From contig NZ_VIRL01000005.1 of NCBI RefSeq assembly GCF_006874465.1, forward strand, positions 305,964-369,963: a stretch of 64,000 nt of DNA. Reading direction: 5' to 3'. Shown piece after piece: positions 36,111 to 44,614 of this stretch. Numbering within the stretch: the stretch's first letter is position 1; each line of letters opens with the position of its first letter. The notes under the pieces are model-generated. The model made no database searches, was not told the origin of the DNA, and saw nothing but the letters and a program-made list of their open reading frames with translations. A program made the translations under genes and the position numbers. This DNA comes from Microbispora bryophytorum (GTDB taxonomy: Bacteria; Actinomycetota; Actinomycetes; Streptosporangiales; Streptosporangiaceae).

Positions 36111-36941
36111 GTGCGTCTGATATGGCAGCTCTTGGCGGTTGTGGCGGTCTGGATCCTCGGCAGTCTGGGCACCGCGGCGGTGAAGGACACCCCCTGGCTG
36201 GCGCTCGTCGTCGGCCTGCTGACGGCCGTCGTCGCGGTCCTGGTCTACGGCTGGGTGGTGCGGCGCACCGAGCACCGGGCTCCCGTCGAGGTGTCGCTGA
36301 AGGGAGCAGGCGCGGGGATCAGCTGGGGCACGCTGCTCGGCATCGCGCTGTTCGGGGCGGTCATCGCGAACATCGCCTTCTTAGGCGACTACACGATCAA
36401 CGGCCTGGGCACGCCGGCGAGCGCCGTCGGCCTGCTCGGCATCATGGCGGGTGCCGCCGTGACCGAGGAGCTGGTCTTCCGCGGTGTCCTGTTCCGGAAC
36501 GTCGAGCACTGGACCGGAACCTGGATCGCGCTCGTGCTGACCGGCTCGCTGTTCGGCCTGATCCACCTGCTCAACGCGAACGCCACCCTGTGGGGCGCCA
36601 TCGCCATCGCCATCGAGGCAGGCGGGATGCTGACCGCCGCGTACATCGCCACCCGCAAGCTGTGGGTGCCGATCGGTCTGCACTTCGGCTGGAACATTGC
36701 CGCGAGCGCCATCTTCAGCACCAAGGTGTCCGGCAGCAACACCCCGCAGGGCCTGCTGGACGCGACGATGTCGGGTCCCGCGCTGGTCACGGGCGGCGAC
36801 TTCGGACCGGAGGGCAGTGTGTACGCCGTGGGTTTCGGCGTGGTGGCCACCGTCGTGCTCATGTGGCTGGCACACCGGCGTGGTCACGTGGTCCCCGTCC
36901 GTCGCTCGGCCCGGGCGGACGTGACCGCTGGGCCCGCCTGA
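36111..36941 (+). CDS. CPBP family intramembrane metalloprotease
   Basis: 276 aa from GTG 36111 (AAGGAG at 36100-36105). About eight membrane segments. The CPBP/Rce1 motifs are complete: EELVFRGVLFRN (EExxxR), FGLIHLLN (FxxxH) and HFGWN (HxxxN). Such proteases cleave within the membrane; some serve in bacteriocin self-immunity or prenyl-protein processing, but no such partner is adjacent. It sits between an F420-reductase-like gene and the tail of another such gene, and its stop overlaps the ATG of that remnant. Confidence 0.9.
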   Translation: MRLIWQLLAVVAVWILGSLGTAAVKDTPWLALVVGLLTAVVAVLVYGWVVRRTEHRAPVEVSLKGAGAGISWGTLLGIALFGAVIANIAFLGDYTINGLGTPASAVGLLGIMAGAAVTEELVFRGVLFRNVEHWTGTWIALVLTGSLFGLIHLLNANATLWGAIAIAIEAGGMLTAAYIATRKLWVPIGLHFGWNIAASAIFSTKVSGSNTPQGLLDATMSGPALVTGGDFGPEGSVYAVGFGVVATVVLMWLAHRRGHVVPVRRSARADVTAGPA

Positions 36942-37009
36942 TGACAGGCCTGGGCCGCTACGGCGCGGGAAGCTTCGAATTCACCCTCGGCGTCAACACT
37001 TCTGCCTGA
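36941..37009 (+). pseudogene. 22-codon C-terminal leftover of an F420-reductase-like gene
   Basis: The frame reads MTGLGRYGAGSFEFTLGV and four more residues, then stop. It aligns with the C-terminus of the gene at 35428-36051 (LLMGLARNGAGTFDVALRV): Gly-Leu-x-Arg-x-Gly-Ala-Gly-x-Phe is shared. Nothing upstream in this frame continues the match; instead the CPBP gene occupies the space and stops exactly over the remnant's ATG. Best read as the 3' end of a tandem paralogue whose body was lost or replaced. It could still be translated through ATGA coupling. Confidence 0.75.
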
Positions 37010-37062
37010 GCGCGCCCGCACCACCACTTCTCACGCCACATCAACCAACAAGGACCAGTAGC

Positions 37063-38004
37063 ATGCGCGTTTTCGTCACTGGCGGGACCGGCCATTCCGG
37101 TTCGTACATCATCCCCGAGCTCATCGCCGCCGGGCACGAGGTCACCGGCCTGGCCCGGTCGGACACTGCCGCGGCGGCGCTGTCCGCGCTCGGCGCGAAG
37201 GTGCGTCGCGGCGACCTCGGGGATCTCGACGACCTCAAGGAAGCGGCTGCGGACTCCGACGGCGTCATCCACGTCGCGCACCGGCAAGACCTGCTTTTCT
37301 CCGGCGGGATCCACGCCGTGGCCGCCGCCGAGCTCCCGATCATGCTCGCCTACGGCGAGGCACTGGCGGGAACCGGAAAGCCGCTGGTCGCGGCGGGGAG
37401 CATCGGCTCGCCCGGGCAGGGATTCCTGGGCCGGACGGCCACCGAGGAGGACCCGGCCCTTCCCAGTGGCGATGAGCACAAGGGCACCCTGCGGGCTCGT
37501 AACGTCGTGGAAACCACCGTGATCGGCCTCGCCGAGCAGGGCGTGCGGTCTTCGGTCGTGCGGATCGCCAACATCGCGCACAGCACGACCGATCGTGCCG
37601 GCTTCCTCGTGCAGCTGATCGCGCTCGCGAAGGAGAAGGGCTTCATCGGCTACCCCGGAGACGGCGCGAACCTGTGGAACGCCGTGCACATCCGCGATGT
37701 CGCCTCCTTGTTCCGCCTGGCGCTGGAGAAGGGCCCGGCCGGCAGATACTGGCACGCGGTCGACGACGGGGGCATCCCGTTCCGGGAGATCGCCGAGGCC
37801 ATCGGCAGCCGTCTGGGCCTGCCCGCCGTGAGCGTTCCCGTGGACGAACTGGTGCTGCCGGGATACTTCGGGTTCCTCGCGAACATCGTCACGCAGAGCT
37901 ACCCGGCGTCCAACCTCATCACCCGCCGGACCCTCGGCTGGGAACCCGCTCAGCCCGGCCTGCTCGCCGGCTTGGACAACGGCCATTACTTCCCCGCCAG
38001 CTGA
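37063..38004 (+). CDS. SDR family NAD(P)-dependent epimerase/oxidoreductase
   Basis: 313 aa. Extended SDR: MRVFVTGGTGHSGSYIIPEL with the GxxGxxG fingerprint, a DGVIHVAHRQD segment, and NVVETTVIGLAEQGVRSSVV where a classical YxxxK would be expected. The catalytic Tyr-Lys pair is not obvious (the region reads HKGTLRARN), so this may be a reductase-like or atypical member. C-terminal GYFGFLANIVTQSYPASN and TRRTLGWEP are typical of this subgroup. Probably part of the MarR-controlled group. Confidence 0.85.
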   Translation: MRVFVTGGTGHSGSYIIPELIAAGHEVTGLARSDTAAAALSALGAKVRRGDLGDLDDLKEAAADSDGVIHVAHRQDLLFSGGIHAVAAAELPIMLAYGEALAGTGKPLVAAGSIGSPGQGFLGRTATEEDPALPSGDEHKGTLRARNVVETTVIGLAEQGVRSSVVRIANIAHSTTDRAGFLVQLIALAKEKGFIGYPGDGANLWNAVHIRDVASLFRLALEKGPAGRYWHAVDDGGIPFREIAEAIGSRLGLPAVSVPVDELVLPGYFGFLANIVTQSYPASNLITRRTLGWEPAQPGLLAGLDNGHYFPAS

Positions 38005-38075
38005 CGGCAGGGACCCGAATCGCGACGAGCCCGGCAAATGACAAGGTTCCGCTCTTCTGGAGGGACGCTAAGAAT

Positions 38076-38744
38076 ATGACGACTGTGGGATTCATCGGAA
38101 GCGGATCCATCGGCAGTACCATCGCGCGGCTCGCCATCGAGGCCGGGCACCGGATCGTGCTCAGCAACTCGCGCGGTCCCGAAACGCTCGCGGACACGGT
38201 CGCAGAACTGGGGCCGCGGGCGTCCGCGGCGCCGAGCGGGGAGGCCGCGGCGGCCGGTGACATCGTCGTGGTCACGGTGCCGGTAAAGGCCTTCCCCAAC
38301 TTGCCCGCCGCGCCACTGGCCGGGAAGACGGTCATCGACACGTGCAACTACGGCCCCGAACGTGACGGGCACATCCCGGAGCTCGACAGCAAGTCACTCA
38401 CCTCGAGCGAACTGCTGCTGGGGTACATCCCGGACGCCATGGTCGTGAAAGCGTTCAACAACATCTTCTTCAAGCACCTGCTGTCACTCGCCCGCCCGGC
38501 GGAGGCGGCCGACCGCTCGTACCTACCGATCGCCGGGGACTCCGCGCCGGCGAAGGCGGCGGTGACCGAATTCATCGAATCCATCGGGTACAGCGTCGTG
38601 GACGCGGGACCACTGGCCGATAGCTGGCAGCAGGCGACGGGCACGCCGGTGTGGGGGACACCGTACGGACCGTTCTCGAACCAGAAGGGCCAGCCGGCCG
38701 GCGAGGACGCCATCCGCGCGGCACTGGCCGCCGCAACGCGGTAA
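38076..38744 (+). CDS. NADPH-dependent F420-reductase-like oxidoreductase (2)
   Basis: 222 aa. MTTVGFIGSGSIGSTIARLA (Rossmann), IVLSNSRGPETLADTV, DIVVVTVPVKAFPNLPAAPL, GKTVIDTCNYGPERDG and VVKAFNNIFFKHLLSL identify the F420_oxidored superfamily. It is a diverged paralogue of the protein at 35428 (same fold, different C-terminus). GGAGGG lies just upstream. Ends the rightward oxidoreductase group. Substrate unknown. Confidence 0.85.
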   Translation: MTTVGFIGSGSIGSTIARLAIEAGHRIVLSNSRGPETLADTVAELGPRASAAPSGEAAAAGDIVVVTVPVKAFPNLPAAPLAGKTVIDTCNYGPERDGHIPELDSKSLTSSELLLGYIPDAMVVKAFNNIFFKHLLSLARPAEAADRSYLPIAGDSAPAKAAVTEFIESIGYSVVDAGPLADSWQQATGTPVWGTPYGPFSNQKGQPAGEDAIRAALAAATR

Positions 38745-38944
38745 CCGCAAGTTGGCGCGGGCCGCGGTAGGGCCCGGCCGTGTTATGGCCCGTCCGGTGC
38801 GGTAGGGTGCCGGTCACAGCGACGACACGAGGAGGTGGGCCCCATCACCGCTGATCAGGTAGGGTGCTCCCTTCTCCCCATGCGTACGGTCGCGTAGAGA
38901 CAGACGACCGCGGGAGCGCCCTCGGCACTCCGAAAGGCTCTCCC

Positions 38945-39772
38945 TTGTCACTGTCCTTCTCCCCTGCTCTTCCCTCGGTCGTGGCCCGGTTGCGGGCCGC
39001 CGGATGCGTGTTCGCCGAGGACGAGGCCCGCCTGCTGGTCTCCGCCGCGCGTACCCCCGCCGAACTCGACGACATGGTGGACCGGCGCGCCGGCGGCCTG
39101 CCGCTGGAACACGTCATCGGGTGGGCCGAGTTCTGCGGGCTTCGGCTGGCCGTCGATCCGGGGGTCTTCGTGCCCCGGCCGCGCACCGAGTTCCTGGTCC
39201 GCCAGGCCGCCGCACTGGCCCGGCCGGGAGCCGTCGTCGTCGACCTGTGCTGCGGCTCGGGGGCGATGGGCGCGGCGCTGGCCGCCACCGCGGGCCCGGT
39301 CGAGTTGCACGCCGTGGACGTCGACCCCGCCGCCGTGCGCTGCGCCCGCCGCAACCTCACCCCGGCCGGCGGCACGGTGTACGAGGGAGACCTGTACGCC
39401 GCCCTGCCCGCCGCCCTGAGGGGCCGGGTGGACGTGCTCGTCGCAAGCCCGCCGTACGTGCCCACCGGCGCGATCGGGCTGTTGCCGGCGGAGGCGCGCG
39501 TGCACGAGCCGCAGGTCGCGCTCGACGGCGGCGCCGACGGGCTCGACGTCGTGCGGCGGGTCGTCGCCGGGGCGGACGTCTGGCTCGCGCCGGGCGGTCA
39601 TCTGCTGGTGGAGACGAGCGAGGCCCAGGCCCCGGAGACCGCCGACGCCGTCGCCCGCGCGGGGCTCGCCGCGCGTCTGACGTACGACGAGGAACTCGAC
39701 GCGACCGCCGTGATCGGAACCAGGCGAGGCTCCGGTCGCCGAGCGGGCCACGGAGGCGGGACAACCGGTTGA
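38945..39772 (+). CDS. PrmC/HemK-like protein N5-glutamine methyltransferase
   Basis: 275 aa from TTG 38945; an upstream in-frame ATG (38864) exists but homology begins near the TTG. N-terminal helical domain, then LEHVIGWAEFCGLRL and VDPGVFVPRPRTEFLV as in PrmC. The SAM site is VVVDLCCGSGAMGAALAA, and the substrate motif is SPPY instead of the usual NPPY. PrmC methylates the GGQ glutamine of release factors. The SPPY change and the short length suggest a paralogue with another or additional target. Confidence 0.8.
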   Translation: MSLSFSPALPSVVARLRAAGCVFAEDEARLLVSAARTPAELDDMVDRRAGGLPLEHVIGWAEFCGLRLAVDPGVFVPRPRTEFLVRQAAALARPGAVVVDLCCGSGAMGAALAATAGPVELHAVDVDPAAVRCARRNLTPAGGTVYEGDLYAALPAALRGRVDVLVASPPYVPTGAIGLLPAEARVHEPQVALDGGADGLDVVRRVVAGADVWLAPGGHLLVETSEAQAPETADAVARAGLAARLTYDEELDATAVIGTRRGSGRRAGHGGGTTG

Positions 39773-39823
39773 TCGGCTCCGGGCGCCCTTGTCCGGGCCC
39801 TCGGGGAGCGGAGGAGTGTGCCC

Positions 39824-40768
39824 ATGACAGACGTGACGTCCTTCCTGCTGGAACGCCTGCATGCGGCCGGCCTGACCGACGTCGTCGCGGTCGAGCCGGC
39901 CGCCGGAGGCCTCGCCGCGACCGCGGGGCTCGCCCGCCGCGGTGACGGCACGACGGTGTTCGTCAAGGGGTTCGTCAAGGGGTTCGTCAAGGGGTTCGTC
40001 GGGGGGTTCGTCGGGGGGCTCGTCAAGTCGTCCGGCGAGCCGCCGTCGGACGACGTCTTCGCCGCGGAGGCCGAGGGGCTGACCGCGCTGCGCGAGGCGG
40101 GCGGCGTCGCCACGCCCGAGATCGTCCTCGCGGGCCGCGACCTGCTCGTGCTGTCGGCGCTGCGGCCCCGGCCGGACACCGAGGCCTTCTGGGAGCGGTT
40201 CGCGCATGCGCTCGCGCACCTGCACACCAGCACGCGCTCCCCCCGCTTCGGGTGGCACCGGGACAACTGGCTGGGCCGTCGCCGGCAGGTCAACACCTGG
40301 GATGACGACGGGTTCGCGTTCTTCGCCCAGCACCGTCTGCTGCGCTGGCTCGGCGAGCCTCGCGTCCAGGAGGCGCTCGGCGCCGCGGACCGGGCGGCGC
40401 TGGAGCGGCTGTGCGACCGTCTGCCCGAGCTGCTGCCGGTCAGGCCCGCGTGCCTGACGCACGGCGACCTGTGGGCGCTGAACGTCATGGCCACCCCCGG
40501 CGGGCGGCCCGCGCTGATCGACCCGGCCGTGTCGTACATGTGGGCCGAGGTCGACCTGGCCCACGTGTGGACGACGGCGCCGCCGCCCGAGGCGCACGTG
40601 TTCTTCGATCTGTACGCGGAGCTGACCGGGCTCGACCGCGGCTGGCGCGAACGCATGCCGATCCTCCAGCTACGCCAGCATCTGGCCGTGATCGCCCAGT
40701 TCGACCCCGACTGGGGTGCCGCCGACCTCGTGCGGGCCACGCTCGCCCCGTTCCGGCGGCGGTCGTGA
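39824..40768 (+). CDS. Fructosamine kinase / aminoglycoside phosphotransferase family protein with expanded repeat
   Basis: 314 aa from ATG 39824 (GAGGAG at 39811-39816). Kinase-like fold: lysine strand TVFVKG followed by an ATP-site Glu helix (AAEAEGLTALREAG), HALAHLHTS, catalytic loop THGDLWALNVM and metal-binding LIDPAVSYMW, the usual order for fructosamine kinases. Residues 46-69 consist of FVKG three times, FVGG twice and LVKS, so the ATP-lysine strand is repeated in tandem. Probably phosphorylates ketoamine-modified proteins for deglycation, if the expansion is tolerated. Confidence 0.85.
   Translation: MTDVTSFLLERLHAAGLTDVVAVEPAAGGLAATAGLARRGDGTTVFVKGFVKGFVKGFVGGFVGGLVKSSGEPPSDDVFAAEAEGLTALREAGGVATPEIVLAGRDLLVLSALRPRPDTEAFWERFAHALAHLHTSTRSPRFGWHRDNWLGRRRQVNTWDDDGFAFFAQHRLLRWLGEPRVQEALGAADRAALERLCDRLPELLPVRPACLTHGDLWALNVMATPGGRPALIDPAVSYMWAEVDLAHVWTTAPPPEAHVFFDLYAELTGLDRGWRERMPILQLRQHLAVIAQFDPDWGAADLVRATLAPFRRRS
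39959..40030 (+). repeat. Six in-frame 12-bp tandem repeats in the kinase lysine strand
   Basis: Units: three TTCGTCAAGGGG (39959-39994), two TTCGTCGGGGGG (39995-40018) and one diverged CTCGTCAAGTCG (40019-40030). All keep the reading frame. The expansion falls exactly at the strand that carries the ATP-binding lysine in this fold. Confidence 0.95.
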
Positions 40769-40779
40769 GCTCGGGCCGG

Positions 40780-40864
40780 CTCGGGCTGTACTCAGGCTCG
40801 GGCTGTACTCAGGCTCGGGCTGTGCTCAGGCTCGGGCTGTGCTCAGGCTCGGGCTGTGCTCAGG
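40780..40864. repeat. Five 17-bp tandem repeats in a convergent gap
   Basis: Five units of CTCGGGCTGTRCTCAGG; the first two have A, the last three G. They fill the space between the convergent kinase and lipoprotein genes. Unit length is not a multiple of three and no gene crosses it. Useful as a variable-number marker; a transcription-stop role is possible but not shown. Confidence 0.95.
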
Positions 40865-40883
40865 CTCCACCGGTCGGCCGGCG

Positions 40884-42065
40884 CTACCGGCACGTCGCGC
40901 CCGGGGTGCAGAACCGCACCTCGGGGTAGCGCGCAGACGGCTCGTCCAGCAGGGGCTGCGGCTCGTGACGCAGGTGCCGGTCGAGGAAGGCGCGGACGTA
41001 CGCGCGGGTGATCTCCACGGAGCGGGCCGGGGACAGGCCGTCCGGGACGGCGACGCCGACAGCGCCCGCCAGGAGCGGCACGTCGGTGAAGGACTGGTAG
41101 TCCGCGCCGGGCAGGACGAGCCAGCGTTTCCATCCGGTCAGGAGCTTCCAGTCGCGGTCCCAGGAGTTGTCGCGGCCTCCGGGCTGGTGTCCGGCCGATC
41201 CCAGGAACAGGAACGGCCGCGACAGCCCGCTCTTCGGGATCCGGGCGTAGGTGGTGCCGTCCATGTCGATCCCGGCGCGCACCCGCGAGTCCTTCATCAT
41301 GGCGGCCACGGAGCCGGCCCCGCCGATCGAGTGGCCGGCCATCGCGATCTCGGACGGGTCGATCAGGGGGGAGCCCTCCCACTTCGCGTGTGGGCCGGTC
41401 AGCTGGTCGAGCACGAAGGAGACGTCTGCCGCGCGGACATCGGCCACCTTCGCGCCGAAGCCGGGGTCGGTGTCGCTGTCGCAGGCGACGCACTCGGCGA
41501 CCCGCCCGTCCGGGAACGTCGTGGCGTAGTTCTCGTAGGTGTGGTCGACGCCGGCCACCACATATCCCCTGCTGGCCAGTTCCTCGCCCAGGGCGGTGAG
41601 CGTGCTCCGGGGCATGGTGAACCCCGGTGACAGCACCACCAGGGGCAGGCCGCCCGTGCGCCCGGCCGGTTTCGCGTCTTCGACGGCGTTGGTGCGGGTG
41701 CGGCTCAGCACGTCGTACGGCACACCGGTCACCTCCTTACCCTTCAGCGTGAGCTCGGACTCCTTGGCGGTCATGTAGGGGGCCCGCCGCCCCTCTCCCG
41801 CCTGAGCCGGATACCACACGGTCACCATGAGCTCCCTGACCTTCCCGTCGGGCACCCACGGGTCGGTGCGGGAGGTGTCCTTCACATACAGGGTGGTCGC
41901 GCCGACCGGACGGGTGCCGGTGGGCGCGGGCAGGGCCGCGGCGCCGGTGGGTGTGGCCGGCGGAGCGGTGGCGGCGACGGACCTGGGCGGGGCCGGTGCG
42001 GCGCAGGAGGCCGCGGCGAGGACGACCAGCCCGGCGACCGCCAGGTCTTTCACGGCATGACTCAT
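40884..42065 (-). CDS. Alpha/beta hydrolase lipoprotein, PAF-acetylhydrolase-like
   Basis: 393 aa. Lipobox ASC (Cys21), so membrane-anchored outside. Domain about residues 75-340: VWYPAQAGEGRRAPY, LPLVVLSPGFTMPRST (oxyanion), RGYVVAGVDHTYENYA, and nucleophile GHSIGGAGS as in plasma PAF-acetylhydrolase/chlorophyllase-like enzymes. Asp in GIDMDG is the likely acid. The C-terminal His is less clear (ADYQSF region instead of the usual SHxSF), so activity is uncertain. Downstream of, and in the same direction as, the S41 peptidase gene (45-base gap); may belong to that ABC cassette operon. Confidence 0.8.
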   Translation of the reverse strand: MSHAVKDLAVAGLVVLAAASCAAPAPPRSVAATAPPATPTGAAALPAPTGTRPVGATTLYVKDTSRTDPWVPDGKVRELMVTVWYPAQAGEGRRAPYMTAKESELTLKGKEVTGVPYDVLSRTRTNAVEDAKPAGRTGGLPLVVLSPGFTMPRSTLTALGEELASRGYVVAGVDHTYENYATTFPDGRVAECVACDSDTDPGFGAKVADVRAADVSFVLDQLTGPHAKWEGSPLIDPSEIAMAGHSIGGAGSVAAMMKDSRVRAGIDMDGTTYARIPKSGLSRPFLFLGSAGHQPGGRDNSWDRDWKLLTGWKRWLVLPGADYQSFTDVPLLAGAVGVAVPDGLSPARSVEITRAYVRAFLDRHLRHEPQPLLDEPSARYPEVRFCTPGATCR

Positions 42066-42110
42066 GAAGCGGTCCGTCCTTTCGTGCGGGGCGTGCTCAC
42101 GCCGCGCCGG

Positions 42111-43556
42111 TCACGTGTGCAGCAGGTTGAGGGCCTTATCGAGGGCGGGGTCGCGATCGGCGGCGGCGTCCCGCGGGGTCAGCGGCACGTGGTGGTCGGG
42201 CGCCACGCCGACCCGGTCGATCACCTCGCGGCCGGGCGCCAGGTGGTGGGTCGACGGGAGCGTCAGGGTGGTGTTGTCCCCGAGGAGATACGGCCGCGCA
42301 GGGCCAGAGACGGCGCCCGCGGTCCGCGTCCCGACCAGCTGCCCGAGACGCAGGTCCTTGACGGCGGAGCTGAAGTGCTCGCAGGCCGAGGCGCAACCGC
42401 GGTCGATGAGCACCACCAGCGGCAGGCCGAGCAGCGGCACGCTGTCGTCGGTCCGCATGGGGTCGCACGCGCCGTCCCCGGTGCTCAAGGAAGCCGCGCA
42501 CTGGTACGCGGTGACCTTGCCGTGGGCGAACGCGCCCAGCAGCCGGTTCGCCTCGTCGGGGCTGCCGCCGCCGTTGCCGCGCAGGTCGAGCACGAGGCCG
42601 GTCAGCGTGTGGCCGGTCCTCATCCTGGAGATCGCCCTGAGGGTCCGGTTCGCGACGTCGGGTGCGAAGCCGCTGAACCGTACGTAGGCGATGCCGTCGC
42701 CTAGCAGCTTCGTCGTCACCACTTGCAGGGTGGCCGGATCGGGCTGGAACAGCTCCGGCTTCAGTGTCACGGTCCGGCGCCGGCCGGTTTCCTGCCGCAG
42801 GATCTGGAGCCGGACCGCTCTGGCTTCGGGATATCGCGGGTACAGCGCGGCGACGGCGGCCGGGGTGACCGCTCCGTCGACGAAGGGCGCCGATCCGTTG
42901 ATCGACTCGATGACGTCGCCGGGGCGCAGCCCGGCCTCCTTCGCCGGTCCGCCCAGCACGGCGGTGACGAACAGCGGGGGCAGGGCGGTCCCCGGGTCGG
43001 CGCTCACCTGGGGGCCGACGTTGGCGCGCAGGCCCAGGCCGTACTGGTCGCCGTCATAGGAGTCCGGTGGCCGCTTGGCGCCGTGCGCCCAGCGGGCGTG
43101 GTCGTCACCCAGGCCGGTCACGATGGCCTGCAGGGTGGCGGCGGCCAGCCTGCTCTGGAGTTCGGCGTCGTCCGGCAGTCGGCCGGCGACGCGCCGCCAC
43201 GCCGCCTCGAACGCCGCCCAGTCGGCGTGGCGGTCACCGGTCAACGCCGGCATCGTCGCCTCGGGCAGGTCGCGTCCGCCGCGGTTGAGCTCCCGGGTGA
43301 AGGCGGCGAATCCCGCGGTCAGCAGTGCGCGGGTGTCCAGCGTGGCCCTGCCGTAGTAGTTGGCGAGGATGCAGAAGTACGCCTGCTCGACGACGTCGAT
43401 CGTGGTGGGCGTCTCCGGGGGGGGATTTCCCTGGGGTTCGGCGCAGACGGGCGATCCGCCGGTGGTCGTCGCGGCGGGCTGGGTCCGCGGCGGTGTCGCG
43501 GTGCAGGCCGCCGCCAGGAAGAGCACGAGCCCGGCCGTCACAGACTTGGCGGTCAT
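42111..43556 (-). CDS. S41 family peptidase lipoprotein with PDZ domain
   Basis: 481 aa from ATG 43556, overlapping the permease stop (ATGA). Lipobox AAC (about Cys18). An N-terminal helical domain is followed by a PDZ-like segment (AVLGGPAKEAGLRPGDVIES). The tail-specific protease core has YVRFSGFAP, LVLDLRGNGGGSPDEANRL, CASACEHFSSAVKDLRLG (nucleophile Ser) and GTRTAG. Such C-terminal processing proteases cut exported proteins. Co-transcription with a GntR-controlled ABC transporter suggests an envelope-stress or peptide-export role. Confidence 0.88.
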   Translation of the reverse strand: MTAKSVTAGLVLFLAAACTATPPRTQPAATTTGGSPVCAEPQGNPPPETPTTIDVVEQAYFCILANYYGRATLDTRALLTAGFAAFTRELNRGGRDLPEATMPALTGDRHADWAAFEAAWRRVAGRLPDDAELQSRLAAATLQAIVTGLGDDHARWAHGAKRPPDSYDGDQYGLGLRANVGPQVSADPGTALPPLFVTAVLGGPAKEAGLRPGDVIESINGSAPFVDGAVTPAAVAALYPRYPEARAVRLQILRQETGRRRTVTLKPELFQPDPATLQVVTTKLLGDGIAYVRFSGFAPDVANRTLRAISRMRTGHTLTGLVLDLRGNGGGSPDEANRLLGAFAHGKVTAYQCAASLSTGDGACDPMRTDDSVPLLGLPLVVLIDRGCASACEHFSSAVKDLRLGQLVGTRTAGAVSGPARPYLLGDNTTLTLPSTHHLAPGREVIDRVGVAPDHHVPLTPRDAAADRDPALDKALNLLHT

Positions 43557-44614
43557 GACAGGCGCCCGCGGATCCACCGGAAACAGAGACCGGCGAGGCC
43601 GGCGGTGAGGAGAACGTAGATCCCGGTCTCGATCCACTGGAACGGCCAGAAACGCTCGAACGGCTGGTAGGTCGCCCGTTGCCGGTAGCCCAGCCGGTTG
43701 ATCTCGGCGATGCAGGCGTCGAAGCCCCGGCCCGGATCCTGGGCCTGCTGGGACGGCGCGCACGGTCCGGACGTCATGGACACGCGAACGGTGACGGGGG
43801 CGCCGTCGCCGCCGGCCACGCGTCCGGACGGATCGGTGAGGCGGCTGGACAGCACCCAGGCGCCCGTGTGCCCGGGTATCGCCCAATCCAGGATCACCTG
43901 CGGAAACTCCTCGTCGCTGGACTTGTTGAACGCGTCCACGTTCTCCGGGCCGAGCGCGAAGGATGAGGCGACCGGAGGGAGAAGGTGGGGGCGGACCGTC
44001 AACGGCATGACGATCTGAACCGCCGCGAAGACGGCCAGGGTGAGGGCCATGGCGGGCAGGGTGCGCCTGACGATCAGCCCCGTGGTCACGCCGAGCACGA
44101 ACGCGAACGCCGCGTAGGCCATGGGGACGACGCCACGCGCGCCGAACACCAGGGGATCCATCAGCGTGAAGCCCGGCGCGGCGGACTTGTCCAGAGGGGC
44201 CGACCACCAGGTCACCACGAGACTGCACACTCCGGCGGCGGCCACGGCGGCCCCGCCGACGACCGTGAGCTTGACGGCCAGCCAGCGGGCGCGGGTGATG
44301 CTCTGGCTCCACACCAGCAGGTGCGTGCCGGCCTCCAGTTCGCGGCTGACCAGCGGCGCCCCCCAGAAGAGACCGAGCAGGGCCGGCAGGATCAGCACGA
44401 TGACGGTCACGGCCAGGAACGGTGTCTGGTAGTCGTCGAAGAACCGGTCGAAGAAGCGTGCGCAGTCGCCGTCCCTGGTGCAGGCGGTGATCCCGGCGGA
44501 GTAGCCGGAGGCCAGTCCCGGCCCGGTCAGCGCCAGGGCGACGGTGAGCACGACGAGCGCGGCGGCCGTCGCCCCGGCCGCGACACGGAACTGGCGCCAG
44601 GTCAGCCAGATCAT
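43553..44614 (-). CDS. ABC transporter permease (cassette A)
   Basis: 353 aa from ATG 44614. Begins MIWLTWRQFRVAAGATAAAL, a hallmark of ABC-2-type permeases linked to YtrA-type operons, and has about six membrane segments. A large extracytoplasmic loop contains two Cys (DPGRGFDACIAEINRLGYRQ region and SGPCAPS). LVSRELEAGTHLLVWSQSITRARW is the ATPase-coupling helix. Paralogue of the permease at 50879-51841. Overlaps both neighbours by ATGA. Confidence 0.88.
   Translation of the reverse strand: MIWLTWRQFRVAAGATAAALVVLTVALALTGPGLASGYSAGITACTRDGDCARFFDRFFDDYQTPFLAVTVIVLILPALLGLFWGAPLVSRELEAGTHLLVWSQSITRARWLAVKLTVVGGAAVAAAGVCSLVVTWWSAPLDKSAAPGFTLMDPLVFGARGVVPMAYAAFAFVLGVTTGLIVRRTLPAMALTLAVFAAVQIVMPLTVRPHLLPPVASSFALGPENVDAFNKSSDEEFPQVILDWAIPGHTGAWVLSSRLTDPSGRVAGGDGAPVTVRVSMTSGPCAPSQQAQDPGRGFDACIAEINRLGYRQRATYQPFERFWPFQWIETGIYVLLTAGLAGLCFRWIRGRLS

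Noticed and set aside
40780..40864. CRISPR-like array
   Set aside because: Contiguous 17-bp tandem units without spacers; no cas genes.
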